Positions 42,784 to 53,300 of a stretch of DNA of 64,000 nt are shown here, one piece after another. Below the pieces are notes generated by a model that saw only the letters and a program-made list of their open reading frames with translations, was not told the DNA's origin and ran no database searches. Each line of letters opens with the position of its first letter. Position 1 is the stretch's first letter. A program made the translations under genes and the position numbers. The stretch comes from Sideroxydans sp. (lineage in GTDB: Bacteria > Pseudomonadota > Gammaproteobacteria > Burkholderiales > Gallionellaceae). The stretch is taken from NCBI GenBank assembly GCA_016124455.1, contig WGNQ01000016.1:62001-126000 (forward strand), given 5' to 3'.

Positions 42784-45055
42784 GCCGGTAAGTTGCCTCT
42801 ATCAATTGGCCGAGCGCGAGGCCGCCATCGTTACACGGCACCTGCTGCGGCAGATGTGCCTCGAATCCCGCAGCGGCGAGTTGCGCCATGGCCAGTTCGG
42901 CCAGCAGTTTGTTCTGGAACACGCCGCCGGTCAAACCCACCGCATCGAACGGCATGCGCGCATGAATATGCCGCGCCTGCGCCACGATGCAATGCGCAAG
43001 ACTGGCGTGAAACTGCAATGCACGCTGCGCAACGGAAACTTCCTCGCGCCGCAATGCATGCAACAGCGGCGCCCAGTCGGCAACAAGCAGGCCGCTTTCA
43101 TTTTCGCGCAACGGCAAGGCGATGGCATCAGCAGTGCCCTGTGCCGCAGCTTCCAGCAGCATCGGCCCCTGGCCCTCGTGGCTCGCACTGTCGCATAGCC
43201 CGAGCAGGCTGGAGGCGGCATCGAACAAACGTCCTGCCGCCGAGGTCAACGGCGCATTCAGACCCTGCTCCCACGCACTTTTCAGCAGCACGGCATCGCG
43301 CACCGGCGACGCCCATGCAAGGCTGCTCTCCCAGCACAGCGCTGCAGCCGAACGCCATGGCTCGCGCGATGCGCGCTCGCCACCGGGCAGGCGGAACGGC
43401 TTGAAACTGGCGACACGCCGCCACGCACCGGGTTTGCCCAACAGCGCTTCGCCCCCCCACAGCGTACCGTCGTCGCCCAGCCCCACGCCATCCCAGGCAA
43501 AGGTCAGCCAGGTCTTGTCGAGTCCGCCCTCAAACGCCAGCGCCGAGGCATGCGCATGGTGATGCTGCACGCGATGCAGCGGCAAATCCAGTTTTGCTGC
43601 CCAGCGACTGCTGGCATAGCCGGGATGTGCATCGCAGGCAATCGCCGATGCGGTTACGCCGTATAACTGCTGCAAGTCGGCGCTCACCTGCTCGAAAATT
43701 TCCAGGCTACGCGGCGCATCCAGGTCGCCGATATGCGGCGACAGTACCACGCGCCTGTCCCAGCCCAGCGCAATCGCATTTTTCATATGGCCGCCCACTG
43801 CCAGCAGCGGCTGCGGCAGGTTGAACGGCAATTCGAATTCCAGAGGTGTGATACCGCGCCCCGCGCGCAGCAAGCGCGGCTGGTCCGCAATCACACGCAA
43901 CACACTGTCGTCTGCCGGACGCGCGATGGGGCGGTTGTGGTGCAGAAATACCTGCGCCACCTTGCCCAGCCGTGCCTCAGCTTCAGCATTGTCGGTCAGT
44001 ACCGGCTCGCCGCTGACGTTGCCGGACGTGGCCACCAGCGGCTGGCCGAACCCGTCCAGTAACAGGTAATGCAGCGGGCTGTAAGGCAGCATCGCGCCGA
44101 TCTCGAACAGGCCCGGCGCAATGTCCTCGGGCAGGATCGACTCGACTCGTCTGCGTATCAGCACGATGGGGCGTGCGGCATCGATGAGCGCACTTTCCGT
44201 CACGGCATCGAGCTGCAATTCCGCACGCACGCTCTGCAAACCATCCTCACCCTGCCACGGAAACATCACGGCCAGCGGTTTATGCGGCCGGTGCTTGCTG
44301 CCGCGCAGGCGGGCGATTGCCGCGGGATTGAGCGCATCGCACATCAGGTGGTAACCACCAATCCCCTTCACCGCAACGGTTTCACCGCGCCGCAAGGATT
44401 CGATACACGCCTGCAATGCCGCATCACCTGCCGCATGCTCATGCGCCGCAACAAAGCTCAATTGCGGCCCGCACACCGGGCAAGCCAGCGGCTGCGCATG
44501 GAAACGGCGATCACCCGGATCTTCGTATTCGGCACGACAGGCAGGGCATAATTCGAACCCCGCCATGGTGGTATTCGGCCTGTCGTAAGGCATGCGCGTG
44601 ATCAGCGTGTAGCGCGGCCCGCATTGCGTGCAGTTAATGAACGGGTAGCGATAGCGCCGGTCGTGCGGATCGCGCAGTTCGCGGCGGCAGTCTGCGCACA
44701 GGTAGTTGTCCGGAGGAATATGGATGCTGGCTTGTGCCGTGCCGCTGCTGGGCAGGATTGCAAAGCCGCTCAATGCGCGCAGCGGAATCGACACGCAGGA
44801 AACCACCTGCGGCCGCGCCAGCGGCGGCGCTTCGGCAAGCAGCGCAAGGGCGAAGGCATCCAGCGCCGCAGGCTCACCCTGCGCCTCGACCAGCACTTCG
44901 CCGGTAAGATTCTGCACCACGCCGCTCAGGCCGAAACGCCGCGCCAGGCTGAACACGCAGGCGCGATAACCCACGCCCTGCACCCGCCCGCCCATCAGCC
45001 AGCGGCGAGCCTCCGGCGTTGCATCATGCGCGTGCAGCCTGCGCTCGGTGTTCAT
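42776..45055 (-). CDS. hypF: Carbamoyltransferase HypF
   Basis: 759 residues. It uses carbamoyl phosphate and ATP to carbamoylate HypE. Domains in order: acylphosphatase-like (about 12-100, GRVQGVGYRACVFSLA); two zinc fingers (CADCRREL...CTQC and CPACRAEY...CPVC, about 117-195); YrdC-like domain (about 205-390, VKGIGGYHLMCDA and KHRPHKPLAVMF); Kae1-like carbamoyltransferase (about 400-759, VQHHHAHASALAFEGG, FAWDGVGLGDDG, GGVFQNKLL). All parts are present at normal length. It forms a two-gene unit with hypE, away from hypAB and hypCD. Confidence 0.97.
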   Translation of the reverse strand: MNTERRLHAHDATPEARRWLMGGRVQGVGYRACVFSLARRFGLSGVVQNLTGEVLVEAQGEPAALDAFALALLAEAPPLARPQVVSCVSIPLRALSGFAILPSSGTAQASIHIPPDNYLCADCRRELRDPHDRRYRYPFINCTQCGPRYTLITRMPYDRPNTTMAGFELCPACRAEYEDPGDRRFHAQPLACPVCGPQLSFVAAHEHAAGDAALQACIESLRRGETVAVKGIGGYHLMCDALNPAAIARLRGSKHRPHKPLAVMFPWQGEDGLQSVRAELQLDAVTESALIDAARPIVLIRRRVESILPEDIAPGLFEIGAMLPYSPLHYLLLDGFGQPLVATSGNVSGEPVLTDNAEAEARLGKVAQVFLHHNRPIARPADDSVLRVIADQPRLLRAGRGITPLEFELPFNLPQPLLAVGGHMKNAIALGWDRRVVLSPHIGDLDAPRSLEIFEQVSADLQQLYGVTASAIACDAHPGYASSRWAAKLDLPLHRVQHHHAHASALAFEGGLDKTWLTFAWDGVGLGDDGTLWGGEALLGKPGAWRRVASFKPFRLPGGERASREPWRSAAALCWESSLAWASPVRDAVLLKSAWEQGLNAPLTSAAGRLFDAASSLLGLCDSASHEGQGPMLLEAAAQGTADAIALPLRENESGLLVADWAPLLHALRREEVSVAQRALQFHASLAHCIVAQARHIHARMPFDAVGLTGGVFQNKLLAELAMAQLAAAGFEAHLPQQVPCNDGGLALGQLIEATYRHG

Positions 45056-45075
45056 GCGGAAAAACCTCCATGTCG

Positions 45076-47421
45076 TCAGATGGCAGCCTCAGGCGTACGT
45101 CCGCCATCAAGCGCGCCTCCCTGCTCCAGCATGCCAGCAAACTGCTCGATCGGCAGCGGCCTGCCGAACAGATAGCCCTGGAAATGGTTACAGCCATGTT
45201 CCAGCAGCAATGCGCGCTGTTCTTCCGTCTCCACACCCTCGGCGATCACGTCGACGTTCATGCTTTGCGCCATGGCAATGATGGTACGCACAATCGCAGT
45301 GTCATTGCTGTCGCTCGCGATATCGCGCACGAATGACTGGTCTATCTTGAGCTGGTCGAGTGGCAGGCGCTTCAGATACTGCAGTGACGAATAGCCGGTG
45401 CCGAAATCGTCCAGCGAGAATTGCACGCCGCTCTCGCGCAAGGCGCTCATCGTGGCAATCGTATCCTCGATGTTGTCCAGCAGCGCGCTCTCCGTCAGCT
45501 CCAGTTTGAGCCGCCGCGGATCGATGGCATGGCGCTGCATGCAGGCTCGAACCTGCGCCACAAAATCCGCCTGGCGGAACTGGTTGGCACTGACGTTTAC
45601 CGCCAGCACCAGGTCACGGGTCAGCGCATCCTGCTGCCAGGTTCTGAGCTGGACGCAGGCGGTTTCCAGCACCCACTGCCCGATGGGCAGTATCAAATCG
45701 GTTTCTTCCGCCACCGGAATGAACTGGTTGGGCGGCACCAGGCCGTGCACCGGATGCAGCCAGCGGATCAGCGCTTCCGCCCCCAATGGGCGACGCGCGT
45801 TATCCACCTGTATCTGATAATGCAGCAGGAATTCCTTATGCTCGAGTGCCTTGCGCAATTCGTCCTCGAGCACGACGCGCGCGGCAATCGCATGCTGCAT
45901 GTGCTGGTCGAAAAAGCGTAATGTATTGCGGCCGGCTTTCTTGGCCTGGTACATGGCGATATCCGCCTGCTTCAGCAGCTCCTCTATTGCCTGCTGGTGC
46001 CCATGGAACAGTGTGGCACCGATGCTGCAGGTGCTGCGGCATTCATAACTGGCCAACTGGTATGGCCGGCCAAGCGCCACGATGATTTTTTCACCAACGG
46101 CCTCAGTCTGCGTTGCCGCGCCCAGCGCATCCGGCCCCAGGTTTTCCAGCATCACCACGAACTCATCACCGCCCAGGCGGGCCACCGAATCACCTTCGCG
46201 CACGCACCCGGTAAGGCGTTGCGCAGCCTGTTGCAACAGCAGGTCGCCAATGTCGTGTCCCAGAGTGTCGTTGAGCGCCTTGAAATTATCCAGGTCGATG
46301 AACAACAATGCGCTGAATTGCCCGCTGCGCGCACTGGAAGCCATGACCTGCCCCAGGCGGTCCAGCAGCAACCGCCGGTTGGGCAGTTCAGTAAGGTGGT
46401 CGTAGAACGCGAGGTTGTTGATCCGCTCTTCCGCCTGTTTGCGTTCGGTAATGTCCTGCACGATGGCGACGCCACCCACGATTTGCCCGTTGTCATCCAG
46501 ACAGGAAGCGCAGGTCATGTATATCCAGCCAGCCGCCTCGCTGAAAGTTGCCTGGTACGGGCCTTCGTAATAGCCGATCTCGCCTTGCAGCGACTGCTCC
46601 AGCGCAGGCATGATCGCCTGATCCCTGATGCGCCGCAGGTACAGGCCGGTAAGGCGCTCAGCCGTACTGTGCAACATGTCGCCCAGCAACTTGTTGCAAT
46701 AGGTAATGGTGAGGTCGATATCGTAGTGAAAAATTCCGACCGGCGAATGATTCAGCAACAGGCGATAGCGCTCTTCGCTGACTCTGGTTTTTTCTTCACG
46801 CTCGTCAGCCTCGATACGCAGCACAATGTGCTGACGCACCTGCTGATTGATGCGCCACAGGCTCAGGATCATGAAGCCGAGATACAGCGATATCGCCACG
46901 CCCATGGCTAGCGACAGACTGTCGCCCGCGACAAACAGGCGGATGATGATCGGCACTATCAGGGCCAGCGAGAACACATTGGCGCTGACCAGGTCGGCCG
47001 AAAACGCGATCACACCACCGGCGGTCATCCCCGCCAGCACGAAGACCAGGAACATCTGGTGCTGCGCATGATCCGCGGGAAAGAGCAGGAATCCGGCAGC
47101 CCCCCACGCCAGGCCGGCGGCCAGCACACCGATGCGGAATGTCACCAGTCGCTTATATACGGCGGCAGGACTGGTCGCAGGAACACGCTGATAGACGATA
47201 ATCATGGCCGCCCGGAACAGCACGGCTGATGCCATGAGGGCACACCAGACAGTCAGCGGCATGCCCACAACCACATCCCGCTGGATAAAGATCAGCAACA
47301 CCGCGAGCAATACACTGGCAATCAGCGACACTCTGCTGACCGAAACCAGATGCTGCAACAGTGCAGACTGTATTTTTGCCTTATTTTCCAAAGTATCCCT
47401 GCATTCAGGATTAATGCTCAC
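45076..47421 (-). CDS. Membrane PAS-GGDEF-EAL c-di-GMP signalling protein
   Basis: 781 residues. About six N-terminal membrane helices (roughly 25-195) form a sensor region. A coiled-coil linker and one PAS domain (about 215-330) follow, then GGDEF (about 340-500; RLGGDEFVVMLENLG) and EAL (about 520-770). Both output domains keep their catalytic motifs: the GGDEF loop and FIDLDNFKALND; and GAEALIRWLHP, LAVNVSANQF, KLELTES and DDFGTGYSSLQYLK. It may be bifunctional. First of three c-di-GMP genes downstream of hypF in reverse order. Confidence 0.94.
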   Translation of the reverse strand: MSINPECRDTLENKAKIQSALLQHLVSVSRVSLIASVLLAVLLIFIQRDVVVGMPLTVWCALMASAVLFRAAMIIVYQRVPATSPAAVYKRLVTFRIGVLAAGLAWGAAGFLLFPADHAQHQMFLVFVLAGMTAGGVIAFSADLVSANVFSLALIVPIIIRLFVAGDSLSLAMGVAISLYLGFMILSLWRINQQVRQHIVLRIEADEREEKTRVSEERYRLLLNHSPVGIFHYDIDLTITYCNKLLGDMLHSTAERLTGLYLRRIRDQAIMPALEQSLQGEIGYYEGPYQATFSEAAGWIYMTCASCLDDNGQIVGGVAIVQDITERKQAEERINNLAFYDHLTELPNRRLLLDRLGQVMASSARSGQFSALLFIDLDNFKALNDTLGHDIGDLLLQQAAQRLTGCVREGDSVARLGGDEFVVMLENLGPDALGAATQTEAVGEKIIVALGRPYQLASYECRSTCSIGATLFHGHQQAIEELLKQADIAMYQAKKAGRNTLRFFDQHMQHAIAARVVLEDELRKALEHKEFLLHYQIQVDNARRPLGAEALIRWLHPVHGLVPPNQFIPVAEETDLILPIGQWVLETACVQLRTWQQDALTRDLVLAVNVSANQFRQADFVAQVRACMQRHAIDPRRLKLELTESALLDNIEDTIATMSALRESGVQFSLDDFGTGYSSLQYLKRLPLDQLKIDQSFVRDIASDSNDTAIVRTIIAMAQSMNVDVIAEGVETEEQRALLLEHGCNHFQGYLFGRPLPIEQFAGMLEQGGALDGGRTPEAAI

Positions 47422-47572
47422 CCGATCCGCGCAAACCCGGACCAGGTGACAGTTAAGTCGTCCGGATTATGCCCTAAATTGATATTGCCTTTATTACTAC
47501 GGAACACGGCAATGCCGGCTGCTGGCTGCGCGCCGCACCTTTCTCGCATCTGCCTTGCCGCAAGGCGGATAA

Positions 47573-50335
47573 TCATGCAAGCAGCAGTTCAAACTGTTCT
47601 ATCGGCACCGGTTTGCCGAACAGGTAGCCCTGGAAAGCATGACAACCGTGCGCGGCAAGAAACTCGCGTTGCGCCTCCACTTCGACCCCCTCTGCGATCA
47701 GGTCCAGCCCCAACGCCTCGGTCATCGCAATAATGGTCTGCACGATGGCCGCATCGTTCGCATCGACGGTGATGTCGCGTACGAAGGACTGGTCGATCTT
47801 GAGCTGGCTGAGTGGCAGGCGCTTCAGGTATTGCAGGGAAGAATAGCCGGTACCGAAGTCATCCAGTGACAGCCGCACGCCGATCGCGTTCAATGCATTC
47901 ATGGTGCCCAGGGTCTCTTCGATGTCTTCCAGCAACATGCTTTCCGTCAGCTCCAGCTTGAGCAATGCCGGATTAATGGAATGGCGCCGCACCGCAGCCT
48001 GTACCTCGGTTGCAAAATCAGCCTGGTGAAATTGCAGGGCGCTGATGTTTACCGCCAGCGCCAGATTGCGCGTCCGCTCGTCATGTGCCCATGCCTTGAG
48101 CTGGGCGCAGGCCGTTTCCAGCACCCACTTGCCGATGGGCAGGATCAGGCTGGTTTCTTCCGCGAGGGAAATGAATTGCGCCGGATGCATCATGCCGCGC
48201 TCGGGATGCATCCAGCGAATTAGCGCCTCAGCACCCAGCGGGTGGCCCGCGCTATCCGCCTGGACCTGGTAATACAGCTGGAACTGCCGGTTATCCAGCG
48301 CCCTGTGCAATTCGCCCTCGAGTACGGCCCGGGTATTGATGAGCTCCTGCATCCGGTGATCGAAGAAGCGCAGGGTATTGCGGCCGGCCTTCTTCGCCTG
48401 GTACATGGCAATGTCAGCCTGCTTCAGCAGTTCCTCGGCCTCCTGCGATTCCCCGCTGAATACGGTCGCGCCGATACTGCCGGAACTGCGGAACACATTG
48501 CTCCCCAGTTGATAGGGCTGGTTCAGGACGGCCAGGATCTTCTCACCGATCGCACCGGCCTGCCCCACCGCCTCTATCGGCTGCTCGCTCAGGTTTTCCA
48601 GCATGACCACGAACTCGTCGCCCCCGAGGCGGGCGACCGTATCGCCTTCGCGCACGCATGCAGTCAGGTGGCCGGCAACCTGCTGCAACAGCAAATCCCC
48701 CATGACATGACCCAGGGTGTCGTTGAGTGTCTTGAAATTATCCAGGTCGATGAACAGCAGTGCGCCCTGCCTGCCGCTGCGCGCACTGGACGCCAGCGCC
48801 TGGCCCAGCCGGTCCAGCAGGAGTTGCCGGTTGGGCAGGCGCGTAAGCGGGTCATGGAATGCCAGTTGCTGGATTTTTTCCTCTGCCGCCTTGCGCTCGG
48901 TAATGTCGGTATGCGAGCCGACATAATGGGTGACCGCACCGTCCTCCCCCTTGACCGCAGTGATGGTGAGCCACTTGGGATAGACTTCGCCATTCTTGCG
49001 CCGATCCCAGATTTCTCCCTGCCATGTGCCGGTATCGGTGATGGCAGCCCACATTTCACGATAGAAGTCGGCATCGTGACGTCCCGACTTGAGCAGGCGC
49101 GGTGTCTGCCCCACAACCTCCCCGGCGGCATAACCCGTGCTCTCGGTAAATGCCTGGTTGACCCGCAGGATCACGCCGTTGGCATCCGTAATGATCAGGC
49201 TTTCCTGGGACTCGAAGGCGGTTGCGGCAATACGCAGGTCTGTTTCGGCCTGCTTGCGATGGGTGATGTCGTGACTTGATGCAAACAGATATTGCTGCCC
49301 GTCTATCTCCACTCCTGTCGTACTGACTTCAACGTCGATCAGCGAACCATCCCTGCGGCGGTGCCGCGTTTCAAACCGCGCACCATTCAGCTGGATCAAC
49401 ACCCGGAAACGCCCCATCAATTCCTCGAGCGACCATTGTGCATCCCAGTCGGCCACATTCAAGGTACCGATCTCTTCCCGGGAATACCCGAGCATGTGGC
49501 AGAAGGTATCGTTGGCCTCGACCAGGTTGCCCAGGATATCCATGATATGGATCCCTTCCAGCGCAGAACTCATCAGTGCCTGTTGCCGCAGTGCCAGCGC
49601 ATTCCTGTCATGCTCGATCCGTTTGCGCTCGGTGATGTCCCGGGCAAAGGCGAAGAACTGCTGCAACTCTGCCACATAGCTGACCGAAATCTCGACATCG
49701 ACCAGGTGGCCATCTTTATGGCGGTGCCGCGTTTCAAAAAGTTCGTGACCCTGCTCGATTATCCTTTTGACGCGCGCCTGCATCGCCTGCATATCGTCAA
49801 TCGCCTCCAGGTCGGCGACATGCATGCGCAATAGTTCCTCAACGGAATAGCCCGTCATGTCAGCATAAGCCTGGTTGACCTCCACCAGCTTGCCCTGCTG
49901 GTCGACTCCCCAGAAACCTTCATGGCTGTTGTTGATGACCAGGGTATGGCGCCGCATCAGCGCTTCGTATTTCTTGCGCTCGCCTATGTCCCGACTGGAG
50001 GCAAAAAAATATATTTTTCCCTCGATATCGATGCCCGTACTGCTGATCTCGACATCGATGAGTCCACCATCCTTGCGCCGGTGCACGGTCTCAAACCTTG
50101 CGCTCTTGCCGACAACCGCCCGCAGTCTCGCCTGCAATTCAGCCTTCGACCACTGCGCGTTCCAGTCCGCGATGTTGAGACTGCCCACTTCCGCCCGGGT
50201 ATAGCCCAGCATCTCGCAGAAGGAATCGTTGGCCTCGATGAGATTGCCCTGCGCATCCATGACATGGATGCCATCCAGCGCATTCTTCATCAACATCTGA
50301 TAGAACCTGAGTTGTGCCTTGGTTTCCGTTGTCAT
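47573..50335 (-). CDS. Four-PAS GGDEF-EAL c-di-GMP signalling protein
   Basis: 920 residues, soluble. Four PAS domains (about 5-120, 130-245, 255-370 and 375-490) precede GGDEF (about 500-655, RLGGDEFVVMLENLS) and EAL (about 675-915, GAEALIRWMHP, LAVNISALQF, KLELTES, DDFGTGYSSLQYL). PAS 1 and PAS 3 are close copies (ALDGIHVMDAQGNLIEAND versus ALEGIHIMDILGNLVEAND), which shows an internal duplication. Catalytic residues of both output domains are intact. Output domains closely resemble those of the neighbouring 781-residue protein, suggesting tandem duplication. Confidence 0.94.
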   Translation of the reverse strand: MTTETKAQLRFYQMLMKNALDGIHVMDAQGNLIEANDSFCEMLGYTRAEVGSLNIADWNAQWSKAELQARLRAVVGKSARFETVHRRKDGGLIDVEISSTGIDIEGKIYFFASSRDIGERKKYEALMRRHTLVINNSHEGFWGVDQQGKLVEVNQAYADMTGYSVEELLRMHVADLEAIDDMQAMQARVKRIIEQGHELFETRHRHKDGHLVDVEISVSYVAELQQFFAFARDITERKRIEHDRNALALRQQALMSSALEGIHIMDILGNLVEANDTFCHMLGYSREEIGTLNVADWDAQWSLEELMGRFRVLIQLNGARFETRHRRRDGSLIDVEVSTTGVEIDGQQYLFASSHDITHRKQAETDLRIAATAFESQESLIITDANGVILRVNQAFTESTGYAAGEVVGQTPRLLKSGRHDADFYREMWAAITDTGTWQGEIWDRRKNGEVYPKWLTITAVKGEDGAVTHYVGSHTDITERKAAEEKIQQLAFHDPLTRLPNRQLLLDRLGQALASSARSGRQGALLFIDLDNFKTLNDTLGHVMGDLLLQQVAGHLTACVREGDTVARLGGDEFVVMLENLSEQPIEAVGQAGAIGEKILAVLNQPYQLGSNVFRSSGSIGATVFSGESQEAEELLKQADIAMYQAKKAGRNTLRFFDHRMQELINTRAVLEGELHRALDNRQFQLYYQVQADSAGHPLGAEALIRWMHPERGMMHPAQFISLAEETSLILPIGKWVLETACAQLKAWAHDERTRNLALAVNISALQFHQADFATEVQAAVRRHSINPALLKLELTESMLLEDIEETLGTMNALNAIGVRLSLDDFGTGYSSLQYLKRLPLSQLKIDQSFVRDITVDANDAAIVQTIIAMTEALGLDLIAEGVEVEAQREFLAAHGCHAFQGYLFGKPVPIEQFELLLA

Positions 50336-50378
50336 TTATCCGATTTCGCAAATCAAGCAATTGTCCCAAACCAGCCAC

Positions 50379-53300
50379 TCATGCCTGCCGCGGCAAGTCG
50401 CACGCTATCTTTTGTCCCCCGAACGTGAACCCCTGTTCAGTGAACAATTTCAGGCAGGCATCGACCACCGCTGCATCGTACTTGCTGCCGCGACCACTCC
50501 GTATTTCATCCAGCGCAACTTCGGCACCCAGTGACGAGCGATACGGGCGATGCGTGGACATCGCATCCACCACGTCAGCCACGGCAATAATCCTCGACTC
50601 GAGCAGTATCTGGTCGCCTTTCAGCCCCTGCGGATAGCCGGAGCCATCCATTCTCTCATGGTGCTGCAAGACGATATCGGCGATCGGCCAGGGAAATTTA
50701 ACGTCTTTCAATATCTCGTATCCATCCTGCGGATGGGTTCTGACGAGGCGCAACTCAATATCGCTGAGCTTGCCGGGTTTGGCGAGTATTTCCGCCGGAA
50801 TATGGATTTTCCCCAGGTCGTGAATGATGGCCGCAAGATGGATGCCATTGACCCGGTCTTCCGGCAGTCCCATTTCCCTGGCAATGGCGGTCGCCACCTC
50901 GCTGACACGGCGCTGGTGACCGGCGGTATAGGGATCACGCGCTTCCACGGTACCCGCAATGGCCTGGATGGATTGCTCCAGGCTCTCCTGCAGGATAGTG
51001 GCGTGCTGCTCGTGTTCGATCCGGGTGCGCAAGTTGACGACGCCATATGCCAGGTCGTTGGCCAACTCTTCCAGAAACTGCACCTCTTCCCCGTCGAAAG
51101 CATCCGCCCTGGATGAATAAATACTAAGGCCGCCGAATGTCTTGCCATCAATGGATAAGGGCAGGGCAAGGTTGGAAACATAGCCGCTTGCCTGCACGGC
51201 TTCTTTCCAGCCGGCATATCCCGGCTCGCCTGCGATATCCCGGCAAATCTGCGTTGTCCCGCCACGAATGGCTCTCGCAACCGGCACTTGCCCCTGTGCG
51301 GTATCGGCCCAGCTGACATCCTGCACCAGATAATAACCCGCCTCCGTGCTCGCCCACGCCATCGGCACGATGCGCTTTTGTGCGTCGTGCTCGGCATAGC
51401 AAACCGCCGCCAGGCGGTAGCCGCCCTCATGCACGATGATATTGGTCACCGCCTGCAGCAACCCGCTCTCGCTGGTCGCCTGCACCACCGCCATATTGCT
51501 CGCCGACAAGGTTCTGAGCGCACGGTTGGCACGCGCCAGTGTCTCTTCGTACAATTTTCGATCACTGATATCGCGCACGATGCTCAACAGATAGTGCCGG
51601 TCGAGTTCTACCTGTTTCGCACTGATTTCCACCGGAAACATCGAGCCATCCTTGCGCCGGTGCCTGCTTTCGAATCGCGCGGCCCCCGTTTGCTGAATCC
51701 GCCGCCGCATCGCAGCGGCCGCATCCTCGTCAAACTCCGGATCCAGATCCATGACGCGCATGGAAAGCAGCTCTTCCCGGCTGTAACCCAGGCTGAGGCA
51801 TTCCGTTTCGTTGACATCCAGGAATTTCAGAGTGGCCAGGTCGATCACCTCGATACCGTCGCTGGAGTTGTCGAGCAGGGTGCGGAACAGCCTCTGGTTC
51901 TCCGAGGCCTGCCTGCGTTCGGTGACGTCGAAGATCACGCCATCGATATAAAGCGGCATGCCGTCCTCGCCGAAAACCGGCTTGCCATGCTCGGCCAGCC
52001 AGCGAATGTCGCCGTTCTTGTGTCGCAGCCGGTAGTCCACCATAAACGCACGATGTTCGGCTACTGCCCGCATGACCTCGACCACCACCCCGGGACGATC
52101 CTCATCCAGGATCAGCGGCTCGATCGAACACACCTTCCCCTTGTCCAGCTCATCCTCAGTGTAGCCTGTGACCTGGGCAACCATTTTGTTGTAAAAATCC
52201 ATCCGCCCCCCCTCACGGACGAACACCCGGTAAGCGATGCCCGGCAGGTTCTCCGCCATCGTCCGGTAAGCAAGCTCGCTGGCACGCAACTCCGCTTCCG
52301 TCCGCTTGCGCTCGGTGATGTCGCGGAACATTCCCACCATATAGTTTTTGCCGCCGAAACTCACCGCGGAAGTATTGATGTCGGCATAGAACACCGAGCC
52401 ATCCTTGCGCTTCATCGGCATATCCCTGGCCAGCTCGATCTCGCCACGCGCCTGTTTGCCAAACTGCTCGAAGACATAGGGCAGATCCTGCTGCGGATGC
52501 AGATCCTTAACACTGAGTTGGGCAAACTCTTCCGGGCTGTAACCCAGCATGCGGCACATCGCCAGATTGCCGGCAGAGAGCCGCTGGCTCTCGACTTCTA
52601 CCAGCCCGATACCATCGAGCGCGCCGTCAAAGATGGCACGCAGCCTTTCCGTCGAATCATGCAACAGGCTTTCCACCTGCTTGCGTTCGGTAATGTTGCG
52701 CACGATATTCAACACATAAGGCCGGTCGAGCTCCACCAGTTTCGTACTGACCTCCACCGGGAACGTCGAACCATCCTTGCGCCGGTGCACACTTTCGAGC
52801 TGCATACTGCCCGATTGCCGAACCTGACCCACTATCGCTTTCTTCAGTTCCGGGGTGAATGTCGGATCGACATTCTCAATAGTCATCGACAGCAGCTCTT
52901 CCCGGCTGTAACCCAGCTCGCGGCATTCCGTTTCGTTCACATCAAGAAAACCCGAGGTTGCGGGGTCGAGCACCTCAATGGCATCGCTGGAATTGTCGAG
53001 CAGAGTGCGGAACAACAACAGGTATTCTTCTGTATGCTGGCGTTCGGTGATGTCTTCCAAGGCGTGCACCGAGTACAGGTAGGCACCCTGCTTGTCCGTG
53101 ACCGAATAGGCGCGCGAACGATAGGCCCTGTCGCCAACTTGCATCTCGTCATCTTCTGCTTCGACCGACTGCTCAACCGTCCGTCGGCAATTGGGCAGCG
53201 GGACATGCGTCAGGGGGAATACTTCGAAATAAGGCTGGCCGATGATCTGCTCGAAAGGCATCCCGGCGCGTTGCTGGTAGGCCTTGTTGCAACGCAGGAT